From positions 124,001 through 188,000 of the forward strand of contig JAVJRN010000066.1 in assembly GCA_040218415.1 (NCBI GenBank): DNA of 64,000 bases. The letters are read 5' to 3'. The translations under genes were made by a program, and so were the position numbers. This document shows, in pieces, positions 54,015 through 63,770 of this stretch (its first letter is position 1; every line of letters begins with the position of its first letter). Origin of the DNA: JAVJRN01 sp040218415. Lineage in GTDB: Bacteria > Bacteroidota > Bacteroidia > Cytophagales > Cyclobacteriaceae. The notes beneath the pieces are model-generated. The model was not told where the DNA came from and searched no databases. It saw only the letters and a program-made list of their open reading frames with translations.

Positions 54015-55199
54015 CTAAATAAAGTGATGCGTATCAAAATCGCCACCTAATATGTTCGCTGAATCTGCGTCGAGCCATTTCTTCAGAATGGTACTGTACA
54101 CTTCCCTGAAATCAATGGAATGCTTTAAATCTCCTTGATCAAGTTTGGAAAGACTCGGCAAATCATTGTAAACTCCTGGCTTCTTCAGGTTTCCGCCAAG
54201 CACGAAGACATTATTGGCTTTTCCATGATCCGTTCCCCCACTGCCATTTTGTTTGACTCTGCGCCCAAATTCCGAGAAGGTCATGACCAGTGTATTGTTC
54301 CATTCATCCTTTTGCTTGAGATCATCAGCAAAAACCTTGAGTGCCTCGCTGTAGATGTCCAACAGCCTTTTTTGCCTTGGTTCCTGATTATTGTGCGTGT
54401 CAAATCCGCCGAGACTGATATAATAAACCGGCGACTCCACACCAGAAATAATCATCTCGGCAACTTCTTTCAATTGCCTCGCAAACACATTATTTGGATA
54501 GGTCCTGGCAGACGAATAGATTTTATTCTTCTCAAATAAGTATTGAGCAGAGTTTTTGGTATCTGCCAACGTTTTATGAAGAAATGAAGCCATGGGATGT
54601 TCATGGTCTTCATGCCTATCACTGGTGATTTGCTGAGCAGACCTGTAAAACTGGTTGATATTAGTGACTGGTAATCCTTTAAGTCGCTCACCCTTCATGG
54701 CCAGACTTAAAATGTTATTCATTTCCACTGCTGTGAGTTGGTCAGGGTTCTCACATTCGTTATCCAAATACCTGCCCAGCCATCCTGAAGACCAGTATTC
54801 CTCAGCGCTGCTACCCGATTGCCAAATATCCATCGACCGAAAATGAGAACGACTTGGATTAGGGTATCCAACACCATTCAAAATACACACGTCCCCATCG
54901 TCAAAGAGAGATCGCAAACCGGTCATGGCTGAATTTAGCCCTAACTCATCCGTGATTTTCAGTACGTTATTTTTTGAGGGAGCCAAAGTAGGTCTTACTT
55001 GATACAGCAAGTCGTTATTGAAAGGAATGACTGTATTTAACCCATCATTCCCTCCAGAAAACTGAATGACGACCAAGCGCTTACCGTTGAATTCGGTAAA
55101 AGGATTGGCTTGCAAAAACTTGGGCAAGAGCAACGTTCCTGATGCAATAAGCGAAGATTTTCTAAGGAAATCGCGTCGATTTATAGATGAGCCTAGCAT
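54015..55199 (-). CDS. DUF1501 family protein, Tat-exported
   Basis: 394 residues. Twin-arginine leader NRRDFLRKSSLIASG, then DUF1501 blocks VVIQFSGGNDGLNTVIPF, SHFRSMDIWQSG, LGGFDTHNNQ and FSEFGRRVKQNGSGGTDHG (sulfatase/phosphatase-like metal site residues Asp, His). DUF1501 proteins are exported, of unknown substrate. It overlaps the DUF1800 gene by 7 bp; the two families are usually paired. Confidence 0.93.
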   Translation of the reverse strand: MLGSSINRRDFLRKSSLIASGTLLLPKFLQANPFTEFNGKRLVVIQFSGGNDGLNTVIPFNNDLLYQVRPTLAPSKNNVLKITDELGLNSAMTGLRSLFDDGDVCILNGVGYPNPSRSHFRSMDIWQSGSSAEEYWSSGWLGRYLDNECENPDQLTAVEMNNILSLAMKGERLKGLPVTNINQFYRSAQQITSDRHEDHEHPMASFLHKTLADTKNSAQYLFEKNKIYSSARTYPNNVFARQLKEVAEMIISGVESPVYYISLGGFDTHNNQEPRQKRLLDIYSEALKVFADDLKQKDEWNNTLVMTFSEFGRRVKQNGSGGTDHGKANNVFVLGGNLKKPGVYNDLPSLSKLDQGDLKHSIDFREVYSTILKKWLDADSANILGGDFDTHHFI

Positions 55200-56548
55200 A
55201 ATTGGTACTCTGGTTTTGAGGTGATATGAACAATTTTATCAATTAACGACCCGTCCATTTTATCCTGATTTTCAGGAAACCCTTGTAAAAGGAATTTTTG
55301 AATTTCCGCCAAATCTCCGTTGGGGAACGAGCTTTCCAGCAGCTTTAAGTCAATACTTGTTTGGAGCTGCTTTAGTTGTCCCTTCAGTTTGAATTGGTCA
55401 TTGTCATCAAAGGAAGCAGCCAATGGATACTGGATCAGCGCAGATCGGAAAATCAGCTGAGGCAAATTCATTCTAAACATGAGTGACGCACTGTCCACCC
55501 AATCTTTCCCATCGGGCCAGCCGGCCACATTGGGAGGATCAAAAAGGGTCTGCCCCATCATCCGCTGTAGAAAAATGAAACTTTGATCATTTTCAATCCT
55601 TACATGGACTTGCCGCTGAAAATTGGTAATAAGCTCAATCGGTGATTTGATGCGTGAACCTAAATTTTTTACATCATAAAACTCATCAGAAGAATACATC
55701 ACAACGAGTGCACGCTTGATATCATAATTGGTCCTAAACAGCTCATCTGCTACCCGCTTCTCCAGCGCCGGATTGCCGTCATAATGTACAAAATATTTCA
55801 CCCATTTCTGAGCAATGAAGCGGGCCGTTTGGGGTTTTTTCAGGAGGATATCAAGGACATCATCTCCATCGAAATTCCCTGATTGTCCCATGATCACTTT
55901 GACGCCATTATCATGTTGAAAAGGTCGCTCAAAAAATTCTCCCTCCTTGATACCCCAGCCTGTAAAAGCTCTGGCGGCCTCTGAAATATCTTTCTCCGTG
56001 TACCCTTCGTCCCTTCCGAGCGTAAACAACTCCATCACTTCACGCGCAAAGTTCTCATTAGGCGCCATCTTCCTATTTTGCTGATTATTTAGATACAACA
56101 GTATAGCCTGAGACTTTGAAACGGCTCGAAGCAAATCGCCAAAGTTACCTAAGGCATGCTGTCGAATGGCATCCAAATACACTTGAACAAACTTGGGGTT
56201 CTGGGAACTACAAGCAAAGTGGTCATGCCAAAAGAAAGCCATTTTCTCGTTGATTCCAGATGGAGCATTGGCCATTTCCTTTAGCCAAAGCACATTTAAT
56301 TCTTTCACATCCTGGCGTGCCTCCTTTCGCATCATTTGTTGCTCGTCGGAGGACATTTCCTTCATGACCGTATAACTGACAAACTCAGCATCAATTTTCA
56401 CTGGATTTACCTTGGTCGCCAATGCAAGCTGCTCTTCCAAGATATCCGCCGGCTTCAATCCTATGTATTTTTGAACTGTAGCATGTGTATCCCCAAAACC
56501 TGCTCTAAGAAGTAAGTGCTGTACTTGCTGCTGATTTAACTTCATCAT
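55193..56548 (-). CDS. DUF1800 family protein
   Basis: 451 residues, mostly helical. DUF1800 landmarks: HLLLRAGFGDT near the start, MAFFWHDHFACSS, NENFAREVMELFTLG, and PPNVAGWPDGKDW. No leader is seen. First gene of the DUF1800-DUF1501 operon. Both are seen together in marine Bacteroidota and Planctomycetes, often with polysaccharide-related functions, but the role is unproven. Confidence 0.93.
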   Translation of the reverse strand: MMKLNQQQVQHLLLRAGFGDTHATVQKYIGLKPADILEEQLALATKVNPVKIDAEFVSYTVMKEMSSDEQQMMRKEARQDVKELNVLWLKEMANAPSGINEKMAFFWHDHFACSSQNPKFVQVYLDAIRQHALGNFGDLLRAVSKSQAILLYLNNQQNRKMAPNENFAREVMELFTLGRDEGYTEKDISEAARAFTGWGIKEGEFFERPFQHDNGVKVIMGQSGNFDGDDVLDILLKKPQTARFIAQKWVKYFVHYDGNPALEKRVADELFRTNYDIKRALVVMYSSDEFYDVKNLGSRIKSPIELITNFQRQVHVRIENDQSFIFLQRMMGQTLFDPPNVAGWPDGKDWVDSASLMFRMNLPQLIFRSALIQYPLAASFDDNDQFKLKGQLKQLQTSIDLKLLESSFPNGDLAEIQKFLLQGFPENQDKMDGSLIDKIVHITSKPEYQLC

Positions 56549-56939
56549 TTTGGACTTGATTTTACTGTTGAATTTAAAGCTTAATCACTACATATTGTAA
56601 ATTATTTCGGGGTATCTCAAAGGATCATAATGACATAATAAGATAAAACTTACTGAAACCTTTTCATTGGTTTATTACTTCCTGTTAGTCACTAAAATGC
56701 ACATTGGCGAATTGTTTAGGAGCTTTTCGCCATTTGGCTAGTCCGCTATAGGTTAGTCTATGCTTTTTTCGAGACGCTGAACTACAGATTCTAGAGGATT
56801 CTCGATCTTCCGATTTTGATGCCTTTCTAATGGACGTTGGTATCCTGCAACTACCAGAAGGAACCAATCCATTATTTTAGTTTATAGCTCCATGACATTC
56901 CTCATCGCTTGTCTAACAAAAAGCAAAGACGACTCTCTC
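56549..56939. other. Gene-free stretch
   Basis: About 390 bp, no supported gene. A 39-codon minus frame (56753-56872) begins like a small multidrug transporter (MDWFLLVVAG) but then diverges. Confidence 0.5.
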
Positions 56940-58037
56940 CTATTTCAGTATGTTTTCGTCAATAAATTGCGTTAAGCTATTGGCCATTTCTTCCTGCTCT
57001 TCGATAGATGGATGGCCCGGTGTTCCTTTAAAAGGCATAAAGTGGGTAAAAACCTTCGGGTCGTTGAGGTTATCCGCCGCGCTTTGGACATAATCTATCC
57101 ACTTTGATCCTTCCATGGTAGCGTCCATCGTGCCTAGTGCACAGATAATGTTTGCCTCAGGATAGTGTCCTCGTATTTTGGCAACAAACTGCTGATAAGA
57201 TTTGATAATAAAGTCTTCCTCTGGAGGAGAATCACCAAACCGCCTTTTGAACTCTGGATGTTCAGGCCTATTCACCAGCCAAGAATCATTTTGCATCAGA
57301 TTAATAACCACAATATCTGGTTTATACGAATCAAAATCCCATGTACTGCCAGTGTCTGTAGGATCGAGCCTGTCATAGATTTCAGGCATTATCTGCGGAA
57401 ACCAACTAATCATGATACCTATACCGCTTCTACAAATGCATTGATAATCAGCCTCAAAATTGCGTGCAGTAATGGCCGCATAGCTCAGGTAATTATTCGT
57501 ATAAGTACTATCTGGAGAGTCTCTTCCAGACAAGTCTTCCACCGCGTAACCAGCAGAAATCGAGTTTCCATAAAATTCAAATTTTAGTTTAGCTGATGAA
57601 GGCTTTGGCAATACTTTGGGTTTTCCCCCTATCCGAAACCCATAAAATGACGTTTTACCTCTGTTAAACTCCGTTCTTTTGAAAATCTCGATGGTATGTT
57701 TTCCTTCTGATAAACCTGAAGCAAGCTGATAGTAGCGCTTTGTAGTATCTGGCCTTAAAATAAAAGGGCTATTTTCATCAATAAAGACGTTATAATAATT
57801 ATCCCCATTATCATCTTCCAACAACGCGGCTATGGATTCCCCTTCAAAGTTGAACTTGATTGAAGTGCCAGACCAAGAGAGGTTGACCTTTGTTTGACCG
57901 GTGGAATCCACCCTGCCCGAGTAAACTATTGCTGAGTGGGCATAATCCACAAATAATTCTTGTTTTGCAGAACAAGCGGCTAACAGCGTAGCTAATGTTA
58001 GAAGGATCAGGATGTGTCGCTTGAAAATCATATTCAT
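56940..58037 (-). CDS. SGNH/GDSL esterase lipoprotein, CE2-like
   Basis: About 365 residues from ATG 58037, which gives a proper lipoprotein leader (lipobox LAAC); 22 more upstream codons are open but would bury it. N-terminal jelly-roll-like domain (about 30-145) followed by an SGNH hydrolase: FYGNSISAGYAVE (Ser block), ICALGTMDATMEG and a terminal HFMPFKGTPGHPSIEEQ with the catalytic His. This two-domain order is that of CE2 acetyl-xylan esterases, which remove acetyl groups from plant or algal polysaccharide. Monocistronic. Confidence 0.88.
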   Translation of the reverse strand: MNMIFKRHILILLTLATLLAACSAKQELFVDYAHSAIVYSGRVDSTGQTKVNLSWSGTSIKFNFEGESIAALLEDDNGDNYYNVFIDENSPFILRPDTTKRYYQLASGLSEGKHTIEIFKRTEFNRGKTSFYGFRIGGKPKVLPKPSSAKLKFEFYGNSISAGYAVEDLSGRDSPDSTYTNNYLSYAAITARNFEADYQCICRSGIGIMISWFPQIMPEIYDRLDPTDTGSTWDFDSYKPDIVVINLMQNDSWLVNRPEHPEFKRRFGDSPPEEDFIIKSYQQFVAKIRGHYPEANIICALGTMDATMEGSKWIDYVQSAADNLNDPKVFTHFMPFKGTPGHPSIEEQEEMANSLTQFIDENILK

Positions 58038-58471
58038 GATGTTTTTTATCTCTTGAAGTGATATTAGAGAATTCAATGATACTTTGCTAGCATTTTTAAT
58101 CAATTACTCCAGAGGGTTAGAATAATAGATCTGATGTGCACCTGCATTTTCAACGCCACTCAAAATAAACCCAGTGAATTGCTTAGAGATATTCTTAACC
58201 CTATCCCTGTAATGCAAACTTCTCGCTCGCGCCAATGAAGCTCAATATCAATTCCGCATGACATATTAAAAAGCAGATGATGAGCCAACAAATTATACTT
58301 TCTCTATTCCTCTGATTGTGGGAGTTTTTAATGTGTATGGAGCCATGCCTCGCTAACACTTTACCATGCACCTCTTGTCAGGCGCTGACAGAAAGGCTAA
58401 TTTTACCTGAATTAATTGAGCCGGGAGGCCGTTACACCATTTCTCTGATCCTAATTTATAAGAAAAATCAT
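58038..58471. other. Upstream region of the membrane protein gene
   Basis: A plus frame is open from 58316 but its 52 codons (Cys/Pro-rich) do not look like protein and are not needed. An earlier ATG gives a 12-codon frame stopped by TGA. No other feature. Confidence 0.45.
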
Positions 58472-59161
58472 ATGAAGCATAGATTTTACATGAAATCGAA
58501 AAAGGAGCGAAATAAGATTCAATTATTGATTGGGTTTTTTGCATTAATAACGATCCTGACCGCTTTATTTATCTCTTGGATAACTGGATTATATTTATTT
58601 TCGATTTTGATCTTCTCGATAACGCTATCCATCATTGCTCCTTTTTTTGATACTCCTTCCCTAAAAAAGAGCGGAGACCTCATTTATTATTCACCACTCT
58701 TCCTCTCTGAGAAACCTAAAAATGGTGTCATAAAAATACATGGAGGCACATTGTTTGACTATGTCTTTGTAATTGACCGCAATATGAATGGAAAACAAAG
58801 AACAAATTTTATAATTCAGCAATATTTGGAAAGCCTTTTGAACCTCATAAAAAAGAATGAAACTAGTAGCGCTGAAAACATTAAAATTCGTGGAACGAGC
58901 TACATCGTCAATGACAGAACTGCACAGCGAATTGGCTTTGAGGTTGTCAAAACCGATTACCTTCAAAAGATCATTTTGGTATATAATTATTTCAACATCC
59001 TGCTATCCTATTCAATAGCAAAAGGCAAGCTATCATTCCCAAAATTAAAAGAAACAAAAACATTCGAAATCAAACTGAATGACCTTGTGGAGCGAAAAGA
59101 TTTTATATGGAACTTGAATGAAAAATTAAAAAGCACTGTGGGCAAAAACGATCAAGCGTGA
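58472..59161 (+). CDS. Membrane protein with two N-terminal helices
   Basis: 229 residues from ATG 58472. Two membrane segments (about 20-60, LLIGFFALITILTALFI and LFSILIFSITLSII), then a cytosolic, Lys-rich alpha/beta domain (DYVFVIDRNMNGKQRTNF; VNDRTAQRIGFEVVK). I do not recognise the family. It may be an integral membrane regulator or transport accessory. A good terminator follows. Confidence 0.75.
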   Translation: MKHRFYMKSKKERNKIQLLIGFFALITILTALFISWITGLYLFSILIFSITLSIIAPFFDTPSLKKSGDLIYYSPLFLSEKPKNGVIKIHGGTLFDYVFVIDRNMNGKQRTNFIIQQYLESLLNLIKKNETSSAENIKIRGTSYIVNDRTAQRIGFEVVKTDYLQKIILVYNYFNILLSYSIAKGKLSFPKLKETKTFEIKLNDLVERKDFIWNLNEKLKSTVGKNDQA

Positions 59162-59249
59162 TGGACAAAATCTAAAACCCACTCCATCGAGCGATCCATA
59201 GCCCAAGCCCTCTATTTGAGTCAGAACAAGATCTTCATTACCATTTGGA

Positions 59250-59282
59250 AAGCTGTCTGATGAAAATCAGGCAGCTTTTTTT
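59250..59282 (+). terminator. Terminator after the membrane protein gene
   Basis: Stem AAGCTGTCTGAT/ATCAGGCAGCTT (one G-T pair), GAAA loop, eight T. Confidence 0.88.
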
Positions 59283-59493
59283 AATCCTAATTTTTCAACT
59301 CCATCCGGTTTTAGACATTCAAAGTAAGCTTACCTTTAAAGGTTTAGAACCCGCGTCTGTCGAAAGAGGTACACCACGAATAATATGTGATTAATGTAAG
59401 TTGAACTTTTTTTTATGTAACAATACCTATCGCGCCAGACAATAACTTTGCCCCCTGAAAGGTTAACCTACGAAATCAAAATTGACTTCTAAA

Positions 59494-60054
59494 ATGAAAA
59501 AAATCATCCTCTTATCGAGCTTAATATTTTTGATCTTCCAGTTTGACGGGCGAGCTCAAGAAAAATATGGACAAGCACTTAATGTTGGCGTGGGCATTGG
59601 CGGATATGCCGGCTATTTTAGTTATTCTGGCAGGACCCTCCCCGTAATTAATGTCAACTATGAACTAGATTTAGCGCCTAATATTACCTTGGCACCTTTT
59701 GCCAGTCTGTATATTAACTCCGACAGACGCTACTGGGGTAACAATAATACTCCTGACAGATACTACAAATACAGAGAAGTGGTAATTCCTATAGGTATCA
59801 AAGGAACCTATTACTTAGATGATATTATTGACCTTACATCGGAATGGGATGTTTATGTTGGAGGATCTGGAGGCGTTGCACTGGTCATCTCTTCATGGGA
59901 TGCGGGCTACCTCGGAGATAAAAATTATTATCATTCTGGGAACCCGATTTTCTTTGATCTTAACATTGGCGCCACCTATCATGTGAATAATAAAACAGGT
60001 ATTTTCATTGATTTATCAAGTGGAATATCCACTATTGGGGTGCAGCTGCGTTAG
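59494..60054 (+). CDS. Small secreted barrel protein
   Basis: 186 residues from ATG 59494 (a TTG four codons earlier is possible). Signal peptide ending GRA-QE, then GVGIGGYAGYFSY and about eight amphipathic strands ending GISTIGVQLR, which fits a small outer-membrane barrel. No family recognised. Monocistronic. Confidence 0.72.
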   Translation: MKKIILLSSLIFLIFQFDGRAQEKYGQALNVGVGIGGYAGYFSYSGRTLPVINVNYELDLAPNITLAPFASLYINSDRRYWGNNNTPDRYYKYREVVIPIGIKGTYYLDDIIDLTSEWDVYVGGSGGVALVISSWDAGYLGDKNYYHSGNPIFFDLNIGATYHVNNKTGIFIDLSSGISTIGVQLR

Positions 60055-60143
60055 ATGCACCAATCAATGTCCTTAAAAGTCAGCTGGTTGTAGCTCAAGA
60101 GTTTTGATTTGTATATTCGTGTTTTTCTAATCGAAACCGACCG

Positions 60144-60686
60144 ATGAGTAACCGGAAAAACAAAGTTTTTATCGCAACCAGCCTAGACGGATATATCGCT
60201 GACCGAAATGGCGAAATAGATTGGCTCCACTCCATACCAAACCCTGATCAACTAGACATGGGTTATGCTGCATTCATGACTGAAGTGGACGCCCTTGTAA
60301 TGGGACGTACGACTTTCGAAACAGTTTGCAGTTTTGATTTGGAGTGGCCTTATAAGCAACCCGTTTTCGTCTTGAGCAAAAGCCTAAAGGATGTTCCTCC
60401 AGTCTATGCAGGAAAAGCGGAAGTGGTAAAAGGATCACTAAAAGAAATCTTAGCGACAATCCACGCCAAAGGCCATCATCACCTTTACATAGATGGAGGC
60501 CAAACAATCCAAAGTTTTTTGAAAGAAGACCTCATAGACGAAATGACCATCACCATTATTCCGTACCTCTTGGGTGGTGGCACCTCGTTGTTTTCAGCGC
60601 TTCCAGAAAGTTTATCCTTCGCGTGTGTGGATACCAAAATATACCTCGATCAGGTAGTGCAAAATCGTTTTGTAAGGAAAAGATAA
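60144..60686 (+). CDS. Dihydrofolate reductase-like protein (RibD C-terminal family)
   Basis: 180 residues of the DHFR fold: FIATSLDGYIADRNGEIDW, DALVMGRTTFETV, and HLYIDGGQTIQSFL, then DEMTITIIPYLLGGG. This is the standard RibD-C/YyaP family. It is expected to be an NADPH-dependent reductase of pteridine-like or pyrimidine substrates; the real substrate is unknown. Confidence 0.93.
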   Translation: MSNRKNKVFIATSLDGYIADRNGEIDWLHSIPNPDQLDMGYAAFMTEVDALVMGRTTFETVCSFDLEWPYKQPVFVLSKSLKDVPPVYAGKAEVVKGSLKEILATIHAKGHHHLYIDGGQTIQSFLKEDLIDEMTITIIPYLLGGGTSLFSALPESLSFACVDTKIYLDQVVQNRFVRKR

Positions 60687-60855
60687 TAGCCGTGGGTATG
60701 GATCTACACCTTCATGAATAAGCCAATGTTCTAATAAAACAGCTAAAAACCATCCAAATGATTTTGCTAAGTTCAGAAAACCATTAACTTGAATGGTACA
60801 ATTTAGCTAACCGGGAGATGTGGGTTAACTAGTTCTAAGCGAATACTCAAGTAAA

Positions 60856-61014
60856 ATGGATAGACCGAAACTCAAAATAGAATTAGACGCTTCTGATTGG
60901 ACAATTGAAATCATAGGAGCATCCTTTTTAATACCGCTGATAGGATACCCAATATATTATTTCAACGAACTGCCAGACATTATACCAAGACATTTAACGC
61001 TACTGGAATACTAA
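60856..61014 (+). pseudogene. DUF1648 family gene remnant with a 1-bp deletion
   Basis: ATG 60856 opens a frame that reads as the start of a DUF1648 membrane protein (MDRPKLKIEL, IIGASFLIPLIGYPIYY, FNELPDIIPRH). After IPRH a missing T shifts the frame and it ends at 61012-61014; adding one T restores the family's next residues, Phe-Asn-Ala-Thr-Gly. The rest of the family's domain is not found downstream. 52 codons remain. Confidence 0.7.
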
Positions 61015-61079
61015 GATTGAACCATCACTTTTAACGATTTTAAGTGACCATTCGCTATAATTGCTAAAACAATTATTCA

Positions 61080-61640
61080 ATGCGTTATTTCATACTTATG
61101 ATAAAAGCATATCTATTTACCATCATTCTGACTTCTCTCCTTTTACTTTCAGGGTGCTATTGCGGTTTTAATCAGAACAACGCAGATTGTTATATAAGGT
61201 GCTCTGGGTATGATCAATATAGTTTTTCAATTGATGACTATTCGAAAGATGGTTTTGAAAATGATAACCTCAAGATTGATACCGTCGGAGTAGATACCAT
61301 CCAAATAAATTATTTCATATACTCAGATGAGTACCACATAGTGCTTGACCTGTTCTTAAACAATAATGAAGTTGAAATAGATTCAGTAAAATCCTATGTA
61401 AAAGATGTTAAACAGAACACTAATTTCAGATTTGACCAAGAGTCATTTAAGATCAACCAGTTTATTGTTACTGAAAATCAATGTTGTCAGGGTTATCCTC
61501 AAGGATGTTCCTACCCTATGGCACCAGGTACATTAACGGCTGAAATTGAAAGTATTATAGCATCTGAAAGTGGTACCAATAAAAACCTAAACCTTCGAAT
61601 TGGCTTTCAAACTTTAGCCAAAGAGGATTGTGAGTGCTGA
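61080..61640 (+). CDS. Cys-rich hypothetical lipoprotein
   Basis: 186 residues. Lipobox LSGC near residue 26, followed by a body with ten Cys (CYCGF, NADCYIRCS, NQCCQGYPQGCS, KEDCEC). No domain recognised; the paired Cys suggest disulphides in the periplasm or a metal site. Follows the DUF1648 remnant after 65 bp. Confidence 0.75.
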   Translation: MRYFILMIKAYLFTIILTSLLLLSGCYCGFNQNNADCYIRCSGYDQYSFSIDDYSKDGFENDNLKIDTVGVDTIQINYFIYSDEYHIVLDLFLNNNEVEIDSVKSYVKDVKQNTNFRFDQESFKINQFIVTENQCCQGYPQGCSYPMAPGTLTAEIESIIASESGTNKNLNLRIGFQTLAKEDCEC

Positions 61641-61684
61641 TAAGTCAATGTAAACCTTGCAGTCGCTCTAGCCGAGATCTTCCC

Positions 61685-61843
61685 GGTGACGGTAGAATAA
61701 ACGAGCTGGAAACGCACTTTTTGGAATTTGGTGGATAGCGTAGTTCAGAGCCGTCATTTCGAACCCGACCGCAGGAAGGGTGAGAAATCTCCTGCTGTTT
61801 AGGGGGATGTCTCCTTCGTGCCTCAGTTCGACATGACGACCAA
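61685..61843. repeat. Intergenic repeat unit a, containing a palindromic element
   Basis: About 159 bp, repeated at 61969-62126 with a few mismatches. Inner element 61752-61838 begins CGTCATTTCGAACCCGACCG and ends TCGACATGACG, an 87-bp unit with the same ends as the element in the restriction gene. Another shorter element of this type lies between the two (61850-61926). Confidence 0.8.
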
Positions 61844-61968
61844 CCATACCGTCATTTCGACAGCAGGGAGAAATCCCATTCCATTTAAAGAGACTTCTCA
61901 ACCCATTGCATTCCGTTTAGTGACGGTAGGGAAATCGAGACTTCTCCGTTCGCTGCGCTACTGTTCGC

Positions 61969-62126
61969 GGTAACGGTAATCTAAACGAGCTAGAAAGGCA
62001 TTTTTGGGATTTGGTGGATGGTTCAGTTCAGAACCGTCATTTCGAACCCGACCGCAGGAAGGGTGAGAAATCTTCTTCTGTTTAGCGGGATGTCTCCTTC
62101 GTGCCTCAGTTCGACATGACGACCAA
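61969..62126. repeat. Intergenic repeat unit b
   Basis: Direct repeat of 61685-61843. Inner element 62035-62121, 87 bp, same terminal arms. The gap 61641-62416 holds no supported gene; a 77-codon minus frame (61668-61901) is created by the repeats. Confidence 0.8.
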
Positions 62127-62416
62127 GTTCATGTTTTTAAGATGAATATTAGCTAACCAAAATTATCCCTCGCCCTCACAAAACATACTAAGTACTAACC
62201 GGGATCATAAAATTATTGAGTTATGGAAATATCAAAAAATAGGCAAGCATTGCAAATGCCCACAGTTGGATTCATATAGGGCGTGATTGCAATTGATGGT
62301 AGGAATGGGTAGATTTATTCACTTAAAATATAACAAGTCATTTACAAATGGCGATTTTACCAATTTAGAAAATTGAATAAATGACTTTAAAACAATTTCC
62401 AATAATAAATCATGCT

Positions 62417-63466
62417 ATGAGCAGGTCAATTAAATCCCTTCATATATTATTCTTGCTTATTTGCGCAGTAGGCTGTTACAATGGCTTAGAAAAGGTTGAA
62501 CCGATCAAAGAAGCAATTACACCCTCTACCGCCTATTCATATATTGTTATTAACACTAATCGTTATCATACTTTCACTTACGATTTGATTGTTCGGGCAA
62601 TAGACAATAGTAAGGTAGATACCATAAAAGTTCCAGACAATGTGGTACAGCTATATCAATGGTTAAATGGCAAACTTCTTTATGAGGTGGCTGATGGTAT
62701 CTTGGAATACAACCCTGAAACTAACGAATCGAAAGTAATCAAGATACAGTCATATTTTTTGCGAAACTTTCACGCAACAGATCAATTTATTGCATTTAAT
62801 GATCTAGACGGTATTTTTCTCTACGATTTTACAAGTCAAAACATCACAGAGATTGAACGAATTCCAGAAGGGGATGCTAGGTTTCCAGTCATTTTACCGG
62901 ATGGTGAAAATGTTCTTTATGCTGAAAGAGGCTCCTTAAAAGACGAAAATACAGGTTTTTCAATATCATATTTTGAATATAAGGTCTATGATATAGAGAC
63001 AAAGAAAACTAGAGATATAGTGATGCCTGACGAACTTGCCTTCTTGAACTATCGACTATCGTGGATATATGGTAGTGAGAATATGCTTTACTCCCAGCCA
63101 TCCTATCTATCTCTATTTAATCCAAGAACTAAAGAATCAAGAAGGTTAACTAATGAGGAAACTGTAGCTACTACACATAATATATCTCCTGACGGCACTA
63201 AAGTGAGCTACCTACAGTCCGATCGATCACGGAATGGTGACAATTGGCAATCTTTTTTGACTGTGCTTGATTTGAGTGACTTTAGTGAGGAGATTCTATT
63301 TCGAAAAACAACCTACCAAACTGCTTGGAGCCCGACCTCTGATAAGCTTTTGTATTCATACCCGTCAGGAATTTCACTGTATGATTTTGAAACAGCCACA
63401 ACTCAAGAACTGGTGAATTTGACAGATACTAATCAGTTTATTGTGAATATTCAATGGATTAAGTAG
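62417..63466 (+). CDS. Lipoprotein with predicted beta-propeller
   Basis: About 349 residues from ATG 62417 (12 upstream codons open but leader starts here). Lipobox AVGC near residue 20. Repeated TolB/WD-like blades: ISPDGTKVSYLQSD, AWSPTSDKLLYSYPSGISLYD, GVQ-type turns and DGENVLYAERGS. These propellers bind proteins or carry out peptidase-associated functions; no catalytic domain is present. Specific role unknown. Confidence 0.82.
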   Translation: MSRSIKSLHILFLLICAVGCYNGLEKVEPIKEAITPSTAYSYIVINTNRYHTFTYDLIVRAIDNSKVDTIKVPDNVVQLYQWLNGKLLYEVADGILEYNPETNESKVIKIQSYFLRNFHATDQFIAFNDLDGIFLYDFTSQNITEIERIPEGDARFPVILPDGENVLYAERGSLKDENTGFSISYFEYKVYDIETKKTRDIVMPDELAFLNYRLSWIYGSENMLYSQPSYLSLFNPRTKESRRLTNEETVATTHNISPDGTKVSYLQSDRSRNGDNWQSFLTVLDLSDFSEEILFRKTTYQTAWSPTSDKLLYSYPSGISLYDFETATTQELVNLTDTNQFIVNIQWIK

Positions 63467-63770
63467 ATTTGAACACTCTTTTTAGAACAAGACCTTCATT
63501 AAAAAACACCTCATCTCGTCCTCATCTGTAAAGAAGATGCTACTGGAATAGGTACGCCTTGCAAAAACTCGATGAATGATTCAATTTCTACCTACATATA
63601 AGGGTACTCATTTTTCATTCCTTCAGCTAGTTTTGTTTTGTAGAAGGTTTGCAATCCACCTTTGGATCACCAGCAGATTTGACTATTTTACTACTTCGAT
63701 TTAAGTTTGGAATTATGCCTTATGGTAGTCAAGTGCACTATTGAAACATAAAAAAACAAAAGAATTTAAA
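63467..63770. other. Gene-free stretch
   Basis: About 300 bp. A minus-strand stretch near 63520-63640 reads like a gene fragment with a stop but I cannot identify it. Confidence 0.4.

Noticed and set aside
56753..56872. Small multidrug resistance transporter gene
   Set aside because: Only the first ten residues (MDWFLLVVAG) fit; the rest is hydrophilic and stops after 39 codons.
61924..61960. Fourth ECF-type promoter (CGGTAGGGA, 14 nt, CGTTCGCTG)
   Set aside because: The first box and spacing fit but the second box does not, and the sequence is part of the palindromic repeat cluster with no gene start nearby.
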